A DNA stretch of 64,000 bases. Source: Neoceratodus forsteri. Taxonomy: Eukaryota; Chordata; Ceratodontiformes; Ceratodontidae. Positions 24,480 to 34,803 of the stretch are shown here, one piece after another. A program made the position numbers and the translations under genes. The notes beneath the pieces were generated by a model. The model searched no databases and had not been told where the DNA came from. It was given only the letters and a program-made list of their open reading frames with translations. The stretch spans positions 467,168,001-467,232,000 of the forward strand of contig CM028136.1 of NCBI GenBank assembly GCA_016271365.2, in the 5' to 3' direction. Numbering within the stretch: position 1 is the first letter of the stretch; every line of letters starts with the position of its first letter.

Positions 24480-25430
24480 TTGGCTAGTTTAAATGCTTGC
24501 CAATTAATTATTTAAACCTATCATCTAGGATCCTGGTTCCCCTCCAGGACATATACAGACCGTTGCACCAGTATAGGCCTATATCCCTCCAGGTGAATTC
24601 CCAGTCCCCAATGAAGCCAAAACCCAGAGCTCCATGCCAGTTTTTAAACCATTCATTGAATCTTAAGGTGCAGAGTACCCTAGCCTCACCCATGCCATAG
24701 ACAGGCAGCAACTCTGAGAAGGTTACTGTGCATGCTACTTGTATAAGGCTCCTTCCCAACTCCACAAACTCCTCCTGCACTGCTCTGATTCCATTCTCAG
24801 CCAGGTCATTTTTCCCTAGGTGGACAATGACATCTAGCTCCCTCTCCCATGCTGCTGCTCCCACAATCCTGAGGATTCACTTCATGTCCCTCCCAGCCAT
24901 GGTGCCAGGCAGGCACATTACCTCCCTCTCCATTTACCTCCCCAAGTTCTACCCTCCTAATGATTGAGTCCCCCCCAGGAGTTGTTTCCTTCCCCTGTGG
25001 GGTCCCATGCCACTCTATGGTGGGTCTCCTTTGTAGAGGTTCCCAGCATCCTCCTTGGTCTCCACTGTGGGTGCCTCCATAGAGGAACCATGCTCCATCA
25101 GAATGGCATATGAATTGTGGACAGGTACAACTGGAGGGATGCACCTCTGTTCCACCACCCTCACCCTCCCTGAACCCACTGTGGTCCAACCATTCCTCTT
25201 TCTTGGCAACCTATGAAGCAGCGGTGATGGCCCTGGTGGTCCCTGGGTGGGGGAGGAAGTTTCCCGGATCCTCGCCAGGTCGGCCTGGAGATGGGGAACC
25301 TTTTCCCTCAGACCAGAGAGGTGCCTGCAAATATGGCAGCATCACAGCCTCAAGAACTTCTCCCAGAAGACTGCCACCCCACAGCCTGTGCATTGCACCA
25401 CTCCCCATGTATTGCTTCCTTCTTATTTAT
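24480..25430 (-). pseudogene. CR1 ORF1 with zinc-finger start and SGNH esterase-like domain, antisense
   Basis: From the right: a Cys-rich start (VQCTGCGVAVF, then CCHICRHLSGLREKV, about 25400-25310) followed by a heptad-like stretch, then GDSIIRRVELGE (about 24985; block I of SGNH/GDSL hydrolases with its Ser), VIVHLGKNDLAENGI (about 24825; block III Asn in 'GxND'), and finally NGLYMSWRGTRIL near 24550. Block V is normally 'DGLHLN'; here Asp is Asn and His is Tyr, so the catalytic pair is gone. CR1 ORF1 esterase domains are known; their exact role is not settled. Confidence 0.78.
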
Positions 25431-25650
25431 TTATTTTTTTGTTTGTGTGTGCGAGTGTGTGCATGCGTTTAACCCCTACACAACATGCTGGGCTGTTAAG
25501 GATATGACAGATGTATGTCCTTTGCCCTTTTGGGGAAGTAATGTCAGAACCCCTGGTATAAAGGATATGATGCCCTCGGGTGGTGGGGTCAGGTGGGTGG
25601 GACCAAGCCCATGCCCTCCAGAAACAATCAGCTACAGCTCTGACCCACCA

Positions 25651-26029
25651 CCCTAGTGAGCACTTTCCTTCCTTTCAACAAGAGAGCCTGCACAACAATT
25701 TAACAGAAAATATACCCTGCAAAAAAACAATTTTAGCTGCTGTTCTCTTGGTTTCACTTTCTTCTCTTCTGTCTTCCTAGCTTGCTGTCTCTGTCAGAAT
25801 TTAAAGGCTTTGTGGGTAGGCAAGTCTGGGAAGTCCTGTTTTCAACTGCTGTTCTCTTGGTTTCACTTTCTTGTCTCCTGTCATGAGGCTAAACTGCTCG
25901 TCGACCATGATAAGCCATCTCTGTTAGGAAGTCTGCTTGTCACAATGGTAAATGGTTTGCGCACTATCGGTACAACTGCTTCTGGATGCCGTTTTGGAAA
26001 ACTGAGAAATTATGTCTATGATTTGCTAT
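25651..26029. other. Unassigned sequence with a 37-bp direct repeat
   Basis: CTGCTGTTCTCTTGGTTTCA starts a near-identical 37-bp stretch at 25737 and again at 25846, spaced by 109 bp. No coding domain is recognisable; the open frame at 25810-26031 (73 codons) matches nothing I know. Confidence 0.45.
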
Positions 26030-26478
26030 AGTAACGAGGCCAGTCTCCAAAGTTATTGGGTGGCATAAGCAGAAATGAAGCTCAGTACTAGATGTATATC
26101 CTTCCCTTGTGGCACTTCTCTCAGCCTCTTGTTACAATTTATCCTGATATAGTGTATATGCTGTGTATAGTGTATTCTTGTCTATGTAATGTCTTCATAT
26201 TTTTTACATGCTGTGTTTTAGTAAGTTGCTTGTTTTGTATGTATATTCATATGCATGCAGCATAAATAACTGAATCTGTATTCAACCTTTTTTTGATATC
26301 TAAGCCTACCTTGCCCTATATTCCATGTCATTGTGTCTAGTTCTCTGGTTATGTATCCACCTGTTGACTGTATCTCTGTGATGTATTACTGTGACTGTAT
26401 GCAGGACCACCTTGGAAATGAATATATCTCAATGGTGTTTTATCTGGCTAAATAAAGAATTGATTGATTGATTGATAC
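26030..26478 (+). mobile_element. LINE 3' end (L2/Jockey-like) with ATTG microsatellite tail
   Basis: CTTGGAAATGAATATATCTC, a terminal CTAAATAAAG and then GAATTGATTGATTGATTGAT at about 26457-26476 form the usual end of an L2-group LINE: noncoding 3' UTR plus short-unit tail. A similar end with ATCA repeats closes the LINE at 46238-46258. No coding part is left here, so the family is approximate. Confidence 0.45.
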
Positions 26479-26936
26479 TGGTACAGCACAGGAAGAGCAC
26501 CTCTGAACAATGACCTGCACCAAGAATTCTCACAGACACCTCACTGCCACCAACAGACAACACTACAAACTTCAGTCAAAGGCCCATTATTCTATTCAGC
26601 TGTTCATTCACAGAACCCATCAACTTTGTTAACAATAAAAAAATATATTTTTATATTTTCTACCCTGTCAAATAAGAGCATGTCAATGTTTCCAGCATTC
26701 TTACTGTTTCTCCACCTCCACCCATGCTGTGGGACTATTTTCCACTGAGTAGGAATAGTTAATGAAATAAATAATTGCTTATCTGAATAAAAAAAAAATT
26801 GTGTTTTTTTCAAGTAGCTTACTGTGTTCTTACATTTTCTAAGTGCAATAAGACACTCCATCAGAAAATTAGCCAGACCATAGTCTGAAGACCTAGGGCA
26901 TAATTTGGATTTTAACTGTAATTGTAAAAATTGTTT
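26479..26936. other. No gene recognised
   Basis: Sequence with scattered A/T runs (26635-26660, 26785-26805). No domain, hairpin or repeat stands out. Confidence 0.35.
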
Positions 26937-27345
26937 AGCTGTGCTGGTGTGTCAGTGTCCATGGACTGAGGATTGAGCCATACGGCCCAATTTTGGTGAC
27001 AGAGACTGCTGTTTTGGTGCTGTGATCTGCCTGTCTCTGGCAGATTTCCACCTGCTAGCTGCCTTCCTGTGTGGGACTTGGCTCCAATAAGGAGCTTGAA
27101 CTTGGCTGGGAGTATGGTAATACACCAAGTGCTTTTTGAAACAGCACTCATGAGCTGATTTGATTATCAGCTGTCCCAGTGTGTCAGTGTCCATGGGCTA
27201 AGGATCTAGCCATTCAGGTCAATTGTGGTGACAAAGACTGCTGTTTTGGTGCTGTGATCTGCCTGTCTCTGGCAGATTTCCACCTGCTAGCTGCCTTCCT
27301 GTGTGGGACTTGGCTCTATTCAGGAGCTTGAACTTGGCTGGGGGC
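26937..27345. repeat. Tandem duplication, 232-bp period
   Basis: GTGTCAGTGTCCATGG occurs at 26949 and 27181, and a long following block including GACTGCTGTTTTGGTGCTGT and GATCTGCCTGTCTCTGGCAG is nearly identical in both. Unit 1 runs 26937-27168; unit 2 is partial, to about 27345. Differences are few point changes and one small replacement near 27090/27320. No coding content is recognisable. Confidence 0.85.
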
Positions 27346-27689
27346 ATAGTCTCATGTATGCTTAAGACAGTGATTCCTTAGTGGTCCTCCACTGCCGTCT
27401 GATCACTTAAGGGCAGTAGCATAAGGGTAAGATGGAGTCTGCTTGAAGTCAGCCTTGAGGAAGCTGTTGGGCCAGCCACGCTGCCCCCAAGTGTTCAGTA
27501 GATAATTTCCTTTTGTAACTGACTATACCTGCTGTACTGTAAGAGCTACTCTGTTCATTTAAGAATTGCCTTTCAGTACTGTGTTGGTGGTTCATGTGGT
27601 CTATGCTTTTATATTATCGCCTATGTTGAAATTGCTTGTCTGCTGTTTGCTTTTAGACATAACTAGTAATTGCAACTAAGTTCTAATTT

Positions 27690-28010
27690 ATTGTGCAATT
27701 TAGTCTTATCTTATAATTAGTACCAATTGTCTGCTTTATTTGCTAGATAGCTATAGCTTATTATAGTATCAGAGTCTTTATTTCAGCTAATTTACTCATA
27801 GCTTACAATAGTAATTAGTTCTTATAGCTGTGTTAGTTGGTATAGCTAGATATAGTGCCTTCCTTTAAATTTAATTGTTAGCTAGTTCTAGCTTGTATTA
27901 GTATAGTACCAAAAGTTATTATTGCTAGTTGGTCATAGCTTGCATTTGTGCCTATTTTTAATTTTGCTCTTGTTAGTTATAGCTTGAAATAGTACCTACG
28001 TTTTTAATTT
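27690..28010. repeat. AT-rich degenerate tandem repeat
   Basis: The phrase TTAGTTATAGCTTG...ATAGTACC recurs in diverged forms at about 27750, 27797, 27838, 27885, 27934 and 27977, a spacing of roughly 45-50 bp. The region is about 70% A+T. It may be an old minisatellite inside a noncoding part of an element. Confidence 0.55.
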
Positions 28011-28048
28011 ATCTAATTAGACCCTTCCTGAGTGCTCTATTATTAAGC

Positions 28049-28198
28049 AATATACCACAACAGGGTGTGGGTGATGCTAGGATTTACCCATGCCTGGTGT
28101 GTTGTTTGGTCATGAGGCCACAGGCCGAGTGAGCAAAATACACCAAGTGTGGGTAAATCCTAGTATCATCCACACACTGGAGTGGAATATTGTGATTA
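28049..28198. repeat. Palindromic MITE-like element of about 150 bp
   Basis: The left arm (about 28049-28107) and right arm (about 28142-28198) are inverted copies. For example GATGCTAGGATTTACCCA on the left pairs with the right-arm TGGGTAAATCCTAGTATC, and CAATATACCAC with GTGGAATATTG. Roughly 85% of positions pair, with a loop near 28110-28140. GCTAGGATTTAC appears again at 29509. This could be a foldback MITE; target duplications are not clear. Confidence 0.65.
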
Positions 28199-28513
28199 TA
28201 CAATGGCCACCTTTACTTTTTGTATTACAAAGTTAAAGAAAAATGCATTTTTTTTTCCAGTTTTTTAATTTTGCTTTTATTTTATTGTTGCACCTGGAAA
28301 AATAATTCCTTGTTGTCAAGTAGAATGTATAGCCCCCCCCCCCATTCCACATCTGACATAGATAGGGAAAACTGAGATGGCAGACCTCCCTTACACACAG
28401 ACAGGCATTCCTGTTTGTCTGCATCTGCTCGGTACAATTTTTTTTTCCAACATAAACATAGCAAGTGACAGCATCTGGGGCTGCCTGATGAGCAGTGTGC
28501 AGCAATGGACAAT

Positions 28514-28590
28514 TTATTTATTTAGTTTTTGTTGACCGGGTAAGTGCACTAGACAAATCCTGCCTATTTTCAGGCACTACCTGGGGGAGG
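28514..28590 (-). repeat. SINE core-like repeat, copy 2
   Basis: TTTTTGTTGACCGGGTAAGT ... TTTTCAGGCACTACCTGGGG resembles the blocks at 12598-12655 and 45190-45250. No tRNA-like head is visible to the right. Confidence 0.4.
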
Positions 28591-28875
28591 GGGACAACGA
28601 CTGAGCAGCAGTGTCTGTGTAGCTGGACTATCAGCTGAGTTTTTTTTTAATTAGGTTTGTTATTGGGGTTAGGGCACAACATACATATATAGTGGAACCA
28701 AGGAGCTAAAGCACTCTAACAGAGGCTGAAAGGAGTCATTGTAATGGGACACAGTAGATTGCCAGGGATGGTGGAGGGTGGCCAGTGTTACAGGAAGAAC
28801 CAAATGAACAGGTGGAGCTGCATCATTGAATACATAATGGATGCCTGCCAAAAAGAGAAACAGAAAAAAACAGAA

Positions 28876-29121
28876 CTGCAGGGCACAAAAACTCAGAGGT
28901 TTCAAGTTTTTGAATTCAGCAAAAAAAAAAAAAATCACAAACAAACCAGTATCCAGTGTGAAAAATCAGGCATGAATTCATGGTACTAACCCCAGCGCTT
29001 CGAGTCTATGAAGTTCTTGGGTTAGTGCTTTGGATCTGTGCCTGACTTTTCACAATGGATAGTGGTTTGTTTGTTTACTGAATTCAAAAACTTGAAACCT
29101 CTGAGTTTTTTTGCCCTGCAG
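28876..29121. repeat. Long hairpin of about 245 bp
   Basis: CTGCAGGGCA at 28876 pairs with GCCCTGCAG at 29113-29121, and the arms stay complementary for over 100 bases. AACTCAGAGGTTTCAAGTTT on the left pairs with AAACTTGAAACCTCTGAGTT on the right, and CACAAACAAACCAGTATCCA with the right-arm TGGATAGTGGTTTGTTTGTT with few mismatches. The turn is around 29000-29009. The left arm has a longer A-run (28920-28934). A transcript would form a long double-stranded RNA. Confidence 0.85.
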
Positions 29122-29944
29122 AGTGTTGCCAGTTCTGGGTTTTCTGGTATTACAGAAGCAGGCAGCCAAGGATAGCATGTGGAGCGTGGGATGGAGTGGC
29201 ATAAAAGCTGTGGTCTGAGTTTGGTCTGCTTGCGGTTTGGGGGTACTGTACACGGTTCCCTGGCAGGTGCTGAACATTTATTTTAAAAAAGAAATGCAAT
29301 GTTTGTGGTATTATTAGTTGGCTTGCGGCTTATGTGGTCGGGTAGTATTACTGTGCATCAGTAGCCCATTTTGAAATTCTCGCTTTTGCATCAGGGCTCA
29401 GTGGTGGTTTAGCAAGCCAGTTTTGAGGTTCTGATGGTCGGAGTGATCTGAGTGAGAGTTACCGATGCTGTTGACTGGTGGCTGTCACCTTTTTCCATGG
29501 GGTAATGCTAGGATTTACAATGACTAGAAGGTGCCAGCCAGTCAACCAGAATACTTTATTTTTGAAGCCATTGTATAATTTATATTTTTCTATTGTTCTT
29601 TAATGTTTTGTTTTCTGTCTCTCTTTTTACTTTTACCTTTTTGGGTGATCTTTTTTTTTTGCACTTTTTTCTCTGCTATGCTGTTAACTTTTGTGGTGTT
29701 GCTCATCGTCTTCTCTTCCTTTATCTCTTTCCTACAATCTACTGGTTTCTCCTCCTTTCCCTTTTTTAGCTGTCCCCCCCCTCATCCCCTACTCTCCCCT
29801 CTTCCTCTCTTCCTATGCTCCTCCATTTCCCTTGGCATCCCTGGAGTCAATTTCTTCCTGCTCCTTGGCTACACCTTGAATCTCTCTGTCACTTTTTAAC
29901 TCTTCTCTCCTCTGTTCTCTCTCCTCAACTTCCCTCCTGCCCCC
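29122..29944. other. Unassigned; pyrimidine-rich right half
   Basis: 29122-29580 shows no gene. 29595-29944 is strongly C/T-rich on the + strand and its long open frame (29603-29899) is a composition effect. It directly precedes a LINE endonuclease start, so it may be that element's 5' region. Confidence 0.4.
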
Positions 29945-30420
29945 CTCCTCCAAGCATCATCCTGGTTATTTAAAGCTCTTTGTCACTTTGTTATTACTGC
30001 TAGCAGGTGACATTGAAGTTAACACTGGCACCATCACTACTTCATCCTTACAGCTCTCCAACGGTTTGAAAGCTGCCCATTTAAACGTCTGTAGCCTTCT
30101 CCCAAAAATTGACCACCTACAGCATATCATGCTTAACATACGGCGGGATGTACTAGTTATATCTGAATCCTGGCTCTTCTCTAAGGTACAGAATTCTACT
30201 GTAACTATACCTTGCTACACTATAGCCAGGCAAGATCACACAAAGAGGTGCAGTGGTGTTGCAGTTTACAGTTCCACTAAAATCCAGTTAGTGACTGCTC
30301 TTGCTATTCCTTCCTCTGCTGCCTATGAGCTGCTGCTCCTTAAACTCTCTTTTCCTTTTCTGTCCCTGTCTTTATTGCTGGGGTTTACTGTTGCCCGGTA
30401 TCCTGTTAAGATAGCACAGA
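29945..30420 (+). pseudogene. LINE (L2/Crack/Rex1-like) ORF2 start: 2A-like peptide plus endonuclease N-terminus
   Basis: The frame reads KLFVTLLLLLAGDIEVNTGT (ending 30032), then LSNGLKAAHLNVCSLLPKID, VLVISESWLFSKVQNSTV and CSGVAVYSSTKIQL. AHLNVCSLLPK and ISESWL are endonuclease motifs I and II. A hydrophobic run followed by GDIExNPGP is the 2A-like ribosome-skipping signal known at the N-terminus of several APE-type LINEs; here NPGP has become NTGT, so skipping is probably lost. The copy ends near 30420, before the rest of the endonuclease. Confidence 0.75.
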
Positions 30421-30554
30421 GTTAATAGTATAAAACCATGCGGTGAAAACAGCATCTCTGAAAACAGTGACAGAGAAAGTATAGCGTGTACATAACAAAA
30501 CTATCCCTGTGGCTATTTTCACCTTTGAGATGTCTGCTTGCCAGCATCCTGTTA

Positions 30555-31221
30555 CATAGATACATAGACAGTGTCGGCAGATAAGGGCCTATGGCCCACC
30601 CAGTCTGCCCATTTGAGCTTGTAAGTTCAGTTTATGTTTTCCTAGAAGTCTGTTGCCCCTTACCCCTGACCTCCAGAATTCCTTTATGTCTATCCCATGC
30701 ATTCTTAAATCCCGTGATTGTTTCAGCCCCCACCACTTCCTCTGGCAGGGTGTTCCACTTGTCCACCACCCGTTCTGTGAAGAAATTCTTCCTCACGTTT
30801 CCTCTGAATCGTCCTCCCTCCAACTTCATCCCATGCCCTCTAGTCCTGGAACATCTTTTCGCTTAAAAATAGTGTATTCCTGCACCCTGTTCCTCCCTGT
30901 GAGATACTTGTATGTCTCTATCATATCCCTCTCCCTCCTCTCCTCCAGGGAGTACATGTTCAGTTCCTTCAACCTGTCTTCATAGGACTTGTGATGCAAT
31001 CCATGCACCATCTTTGTTGCCCTCCTCTGAACCTTCTCTACCCTGTCTATGTCCTTACGTAGGTATGGTCTCCAGAACTGTACACTGTACTCCAGGTGGG
31101 ACCTCACTAGTGTCTTGTATAGCAGAATTATGACCTCCCTTTTCCTGCTGGTGATGACCCTGCCTATACATCCCAACATCCCAGCATCCTATTTGCTTTA
31201 CCTGCTGCCTTGTCACACTGT
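30555..31221 (-). mobile_element. CR1 3' fragment, antisense
   Basis: Minus-strand translation gives LLYKTLVRSHLEYSVQFW (about 31110), [33 protein letters not shown] and ERVVDKWNTLPEEVVGAET, the CR1 thumb and C-terminal region. The 3' tail is at the left edge (CATAGATACATAGACAG at 30556). 5'-truncated close to 31221, where a tRNA-like SINE head starts on the other strand. Confidence 0.8.
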
Positions 31222-31325
31222 TGCTATGGCTCAGTGGATAGAGTAACAGGATATGGATGGCAGTGGTATCTATGGCCGTCCTGGGTTTGGGTCTCACCTC
31301 ACTGCATTTCTTTTCTGTTTTTTGT
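31222..31325 (+). mobile_element. tRNA-derived SINE-like head
   Basis: TGGCTCAGTGG at 31227-31237 fits the pol III A box (TRGCNNAGYGG) exactly; GGTTTGGGTCT at 31284-31294 is a weakened B box. Spacing is about 46 bp between boxes. A T-rich tail follows at 31309-31325. No cloverleaf can be drawn with confidence, so it is a repeat and not a tRNA gene. Confidence 0.45.
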
Positions 31326-32804
31326 TCCTCACTTGCCGTGTGGCCGCCACCTCTTTGCCTTCCCTCCTACACGTACTGTACTAAATCCTTCCTTTCCCAA
31401 GCTGTTCCGCCCCTCCAACTTATCCCGTGTCCTCCTTCTCACCCCTACCCAAGTAGCATCTGCTGCCAAGTTTCTCCAGTGACTATATTCATAGCTGTGT
31501 GCTTTGCTTTTTGTCCAGGCCTTAGTTTTGGGCTGAGACGCTGTTAAGTGCTTTAATTTTTCTGTGCTTGGCACTGGCTTTACTTTATTTTATTTTTGCA
31601 TTCAGTTGCCTTCTGATTCCACCCATCTGTCTCAGAGATGGACGCATTTCTATTTTGCTACTGCTAATGCAGGCCATCTGTTTTGAGCCCTGCTTTCCCT
31701 GAGGTCAGTTATCTGAAAGTGCACAGTGCAACTGTGTGATATCATGAACTTACTGGGTCATTTTCTGGTCGTCCCGAGGATTGCTCTGGAGAAAGATTTT
31801 CTGGAGTTGCCTGGATGCTCTGGGGTCCTGTGTTGGGCTGTTTTCTTCTCCCTGGCAGTATTTGGTTCCAGAGGAAGGTGGTCGGCTTGCCTGGGATGGG
31901 CATCTGTTTTTTGTCATTTGCGGACTGTCCGGGAATTTGTGGAACTGTGCTGGGCAAGACTCGTAATGCAGCAGGAAGAAGTGCTCTTTCTACACTCCTT
32001 GTAGGTAGGGGGGCTGTTCATAAGCTCACTGGAGGGTGAGGTTTCTGTCCACCCTGGGGGGCTTGCAGTATTGGAGCAGTCACTAGGCCACTCTGAACCT
32101 GGGACCCTGACCCTGGGGAGTGGAGGATTTGGGCAACTCCAAGCTGGTGCTGGTTTTGGGGGTCCTTTTCAGCTTTGGCTGTTATTCTCCTGTAAGGATA
32201 TGGAACATTTTCCTGGACTCTATGACTCCATGGGATTTTTTGCAAATCACATGACTGTGATTCTTCTATCGAAGAAGAAACTTGCTGGGCTGTGAGAGGA
32301 AACTGGTGTGTGGTCTGAACATTTTGGGGAGGGTTTGAACCATAGCTGGGTTGCTCTGGGGACTGGTTAGAATTCATTGTATCTGTCGCTTGGATTGTGT
32401 GGCATCTTTGTTCGAATATTGAATCCCATGTGATCACCTGGGCTGAGGAAAGCTAAGTACTTTAGTGACTTAAGGGCTTCAATATCAGGTGTCTCTCTGG
32501 TGAGGTCATGAGAGGGCCTCTGATTTGCATGTTTCACCTTACTTTTATGTACTGTTGTGAGAGAACAGTACTTGGATTTTGACTTTAGTGGTGGTGGTGG
32601 GGGTGAGAGACCCATCCCTATATATTTCGATAAACCTGTATTCATACTGATTTACTTGCTGTTATTTATTTGTTCTGTGTGGTTCATAGCTCTGTGCTTG
32701 TGCTATGTATAGTAAAGCTGAATGATGTACAGTAGGTTATGCTTGGATACATAGGCCAGACCAGTACATAGGACAATGCCTGCAAGTATATGAGTTATAT
32801 GAAA
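31326..32804. other. Unassigned, possibly an old LTR or noncoding element body
   Basis: No domain is recognised in any frame. The part from 31730 to 32660 has moderate GC and ends with ATATTTCGATAAACCTGTAT, which resembles a polyadenylation region of an LTR; there is no supporting primer-binding site or paired LTR in the window. Confidence 0.3.
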
Positions 32805-34803
32805 TGATGAAATGAAGTGGCAGTGAAGGTTCAAGAGAAAAAGAAAGCATTCAGGAAGTACAAGGAATCACAGAAGGAACAGGACAGAGAACTGTATCAG
32901 TTAAAGCAAAAGGAAGCTGGAAAGGCAGTCAGAACAGCAAAGGCCCAAACCGAGGAAAAGATAGCCAACTCAGTTAAGAAGGGGGATAAAACCTTTATAG
33001 GTACATCAGGAGCAAAGGAAGACCAAGGAGGGATAGTGAGGCTTAATAAAGGGAGGAGGGTGGGCAGAGGGTGACTGTGAAAGGCAGAGATACTAAACAA
33101 ATATTTTGCTCAGTATTTACAAAGGAGGAGGGGGAGGTACCTAAAACAAACAGTAGAAACACTCTGGATACAGAAGTTGATACCAGCCCATTTACAGAAG
33201 AAAGAGTTCTGAAATAGCTCTTAAAACTGAAGGTGGACAAAGCAATGGGGCCTGATGGGATTCATCCCAGAATTCTAAAAGAACTAAGGATAGAACTAGT
33301 GACACCACTGACTACCCTCTTTAACAAATCATGGGAGGATGGGGTGGTACCTGAGGACTGGAGGAGGGCAGATGTGATTCCCCTTCACAAAGTGGGAGCA
33401 AGGCAGAAGCAGGAAACTACAGACCTGTTAGTTTAACCTCAGTGGTAGGGAAATGATGGAATCACTTCTGAAGGAAAGAATTGTTGCGTATCTAGAGGCC
33501 AGAGGGGTACAGGACCCAAGGCAGCATGGATTCACAGCAGGAAGGTCATGCCAGACAAATCTGATAGATTTCTTTGATTGGGTGACCAAAGTAGTAGATC
33601 AGGGAGGGGCTGTGGACATGGCCTACCTAGACTTTAGCAAGGCATTTGACACAGTCCCACACAAAAGATTAATATACAAGTTAGCCAGCCTGGGAGTGGG
33701 TCCCAAGATGACAGCCTGGGTAAAGAACTGGCTGGAGAATAGGACACAGAGAGTAATAGTAAATGGAGTCCACTCTGAAAAAAGGGGGTTAGCAGGGGAC
33801 CACAGGGTTCAGTATTAGACGTCCTCTTCAATGTCTTTATGCTTTATTTGCAGAGGGACTGGAAGGAAAAGTATGTCTCTTTGCAGATAACACAAAGATC
33901 TGCAACAGAAGTTGATGCACAAAGATTGAGATTGGAAAGGATGAGAAAGGGACTTGGCAAGGTTAGAGGAATGGTCAGATGTATGGCAGCTAGATTCAAT
34001 GCTAAGAAGTGCAAGGTAATGCACCTGGGAAACAAAAACTCAGGGGAAGAGTACACAATGGGGTGAGATACTAACAACAACAAAAATGGAAAGGGACCTG
34101 GGGGTAGTCATATCAGATGACCTAAAGGTGGGCAAGCAATGTGAGAGGGCAGCAAGGAGGGCTGGGGGGATACTGGGATGCATAGGGAGAGGCATCACCA
34201 GCAAAAAAAAAGTTATTATCCCTCTGTACAGACAGCTGGTGAGACCACATCTGAGTACTGCGTGCAGTTCTGGAGACCCAATCTCCGCAAAGACATAGAC
34301 AGGATGGAAGCTGTCCAGAGGAGGGCAACTAAAATGGTGCAGGGTCTGCACCGGAAGACATATGAAGTGAGACTTAAGGAGCTTAATATGTATAGCCTCG
34401 AGGAAAGGAGGGAGGGGGGACATGATAGAAACTTTCAAGTACCTCAAGGGAATCAACAAAGTCCAAGAGGGTAGCATCTTTCAAAAAAAGAGGTGTGCAA
34501 GAACAAGGGGGCACAATTTGAAGATAGAAGGGGCGCTCAGAGGTAATTTAAGAAGTATTTTTTCACAGAGAGGGTTGTGGATGCATGGAACAGCCTTCCA
34601 GAGGAGGTTGTGGAGTCAAAACAGTGGTGGAATTCAAGCATGCATGGGACAGTCATAAGGCAATTCTAGGGGGTGGGGGTAGGAAGAAGTAGGCTGCTGG
34701 TTAACTAGGATCTGTAGCTTATCCATCAGGTAGGGAAATGGGCAGACTGGGTGGGCGAAGCGGTCCTTATCTGCCGTCAAATTCTATGTTTCTATGTTTC
34801 TAT
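32805..34803 (+). mobile_element. CR1 copy, 5'-truncated, with linker, RT and 3' end
   Basis: Starts in the endonuclease-RT linker (FRKYKESQKEQDRELYQLK, 32850), then DKAMGPDGIHPRILKELRIE (33236), MMESLLKERIVAYLEARG (33453), AYLDFSKAFDTVPHKRLIYK (33621; motif A intact), a broken motif B/C zone (33790-33900, where FADD has become FADN), MERDLGVVISDDLKVGKQ (34086) and thumb sequence to 34470. The tail AATTCTATGTTTCTATG ends near 34803. Frameshifts near 33000, 33215, 33400, 33800 and 34240. It gives an uninterrupted view of the linker that is split at 21573/23401. Confidence 0.9.

Larger units (their letters stand above)
21398..25650. mobile_element. Composite CR1: 5' half inverted around a sense 3' half
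   Basis: Three pieces. 21398-21573 is the endonuclease-RT linker in minus orientation, 21574-23400 is RT plus 3' end in plus orientation, and 23401-25650 is ORF1 plus endonuclease in minus orientation. On the minus strand the endonuclease end at 23401 and the linker start at 21573 are contiguous parts of the element (compare the uninterrupted linker at 32820-33000), overlapping by GAA. The pieces together cover about one CR1 length with roughly 25 bp duplicated at 21398-21425 and 21574-21600. This suggests a sense CR1 nested in an inverted CR1 5' part, or a complex 5' inversion. Confidence 0.75.

Noticed and set aside
24480..25020. Bacterial GDSL/SGNH esterase gene from contamination
   Set aside because: The domain is flanked by a CR1 endonuclease in proper order and orientation and starts with the CR1 Cys-rich region.
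29603..29899. 98-codon open frame with hydrophobic residues (membrane protein?)
   Set aside because: A C/T-rich tract gives Phe/Leu/Ser/Pro in every frame; composition effect.
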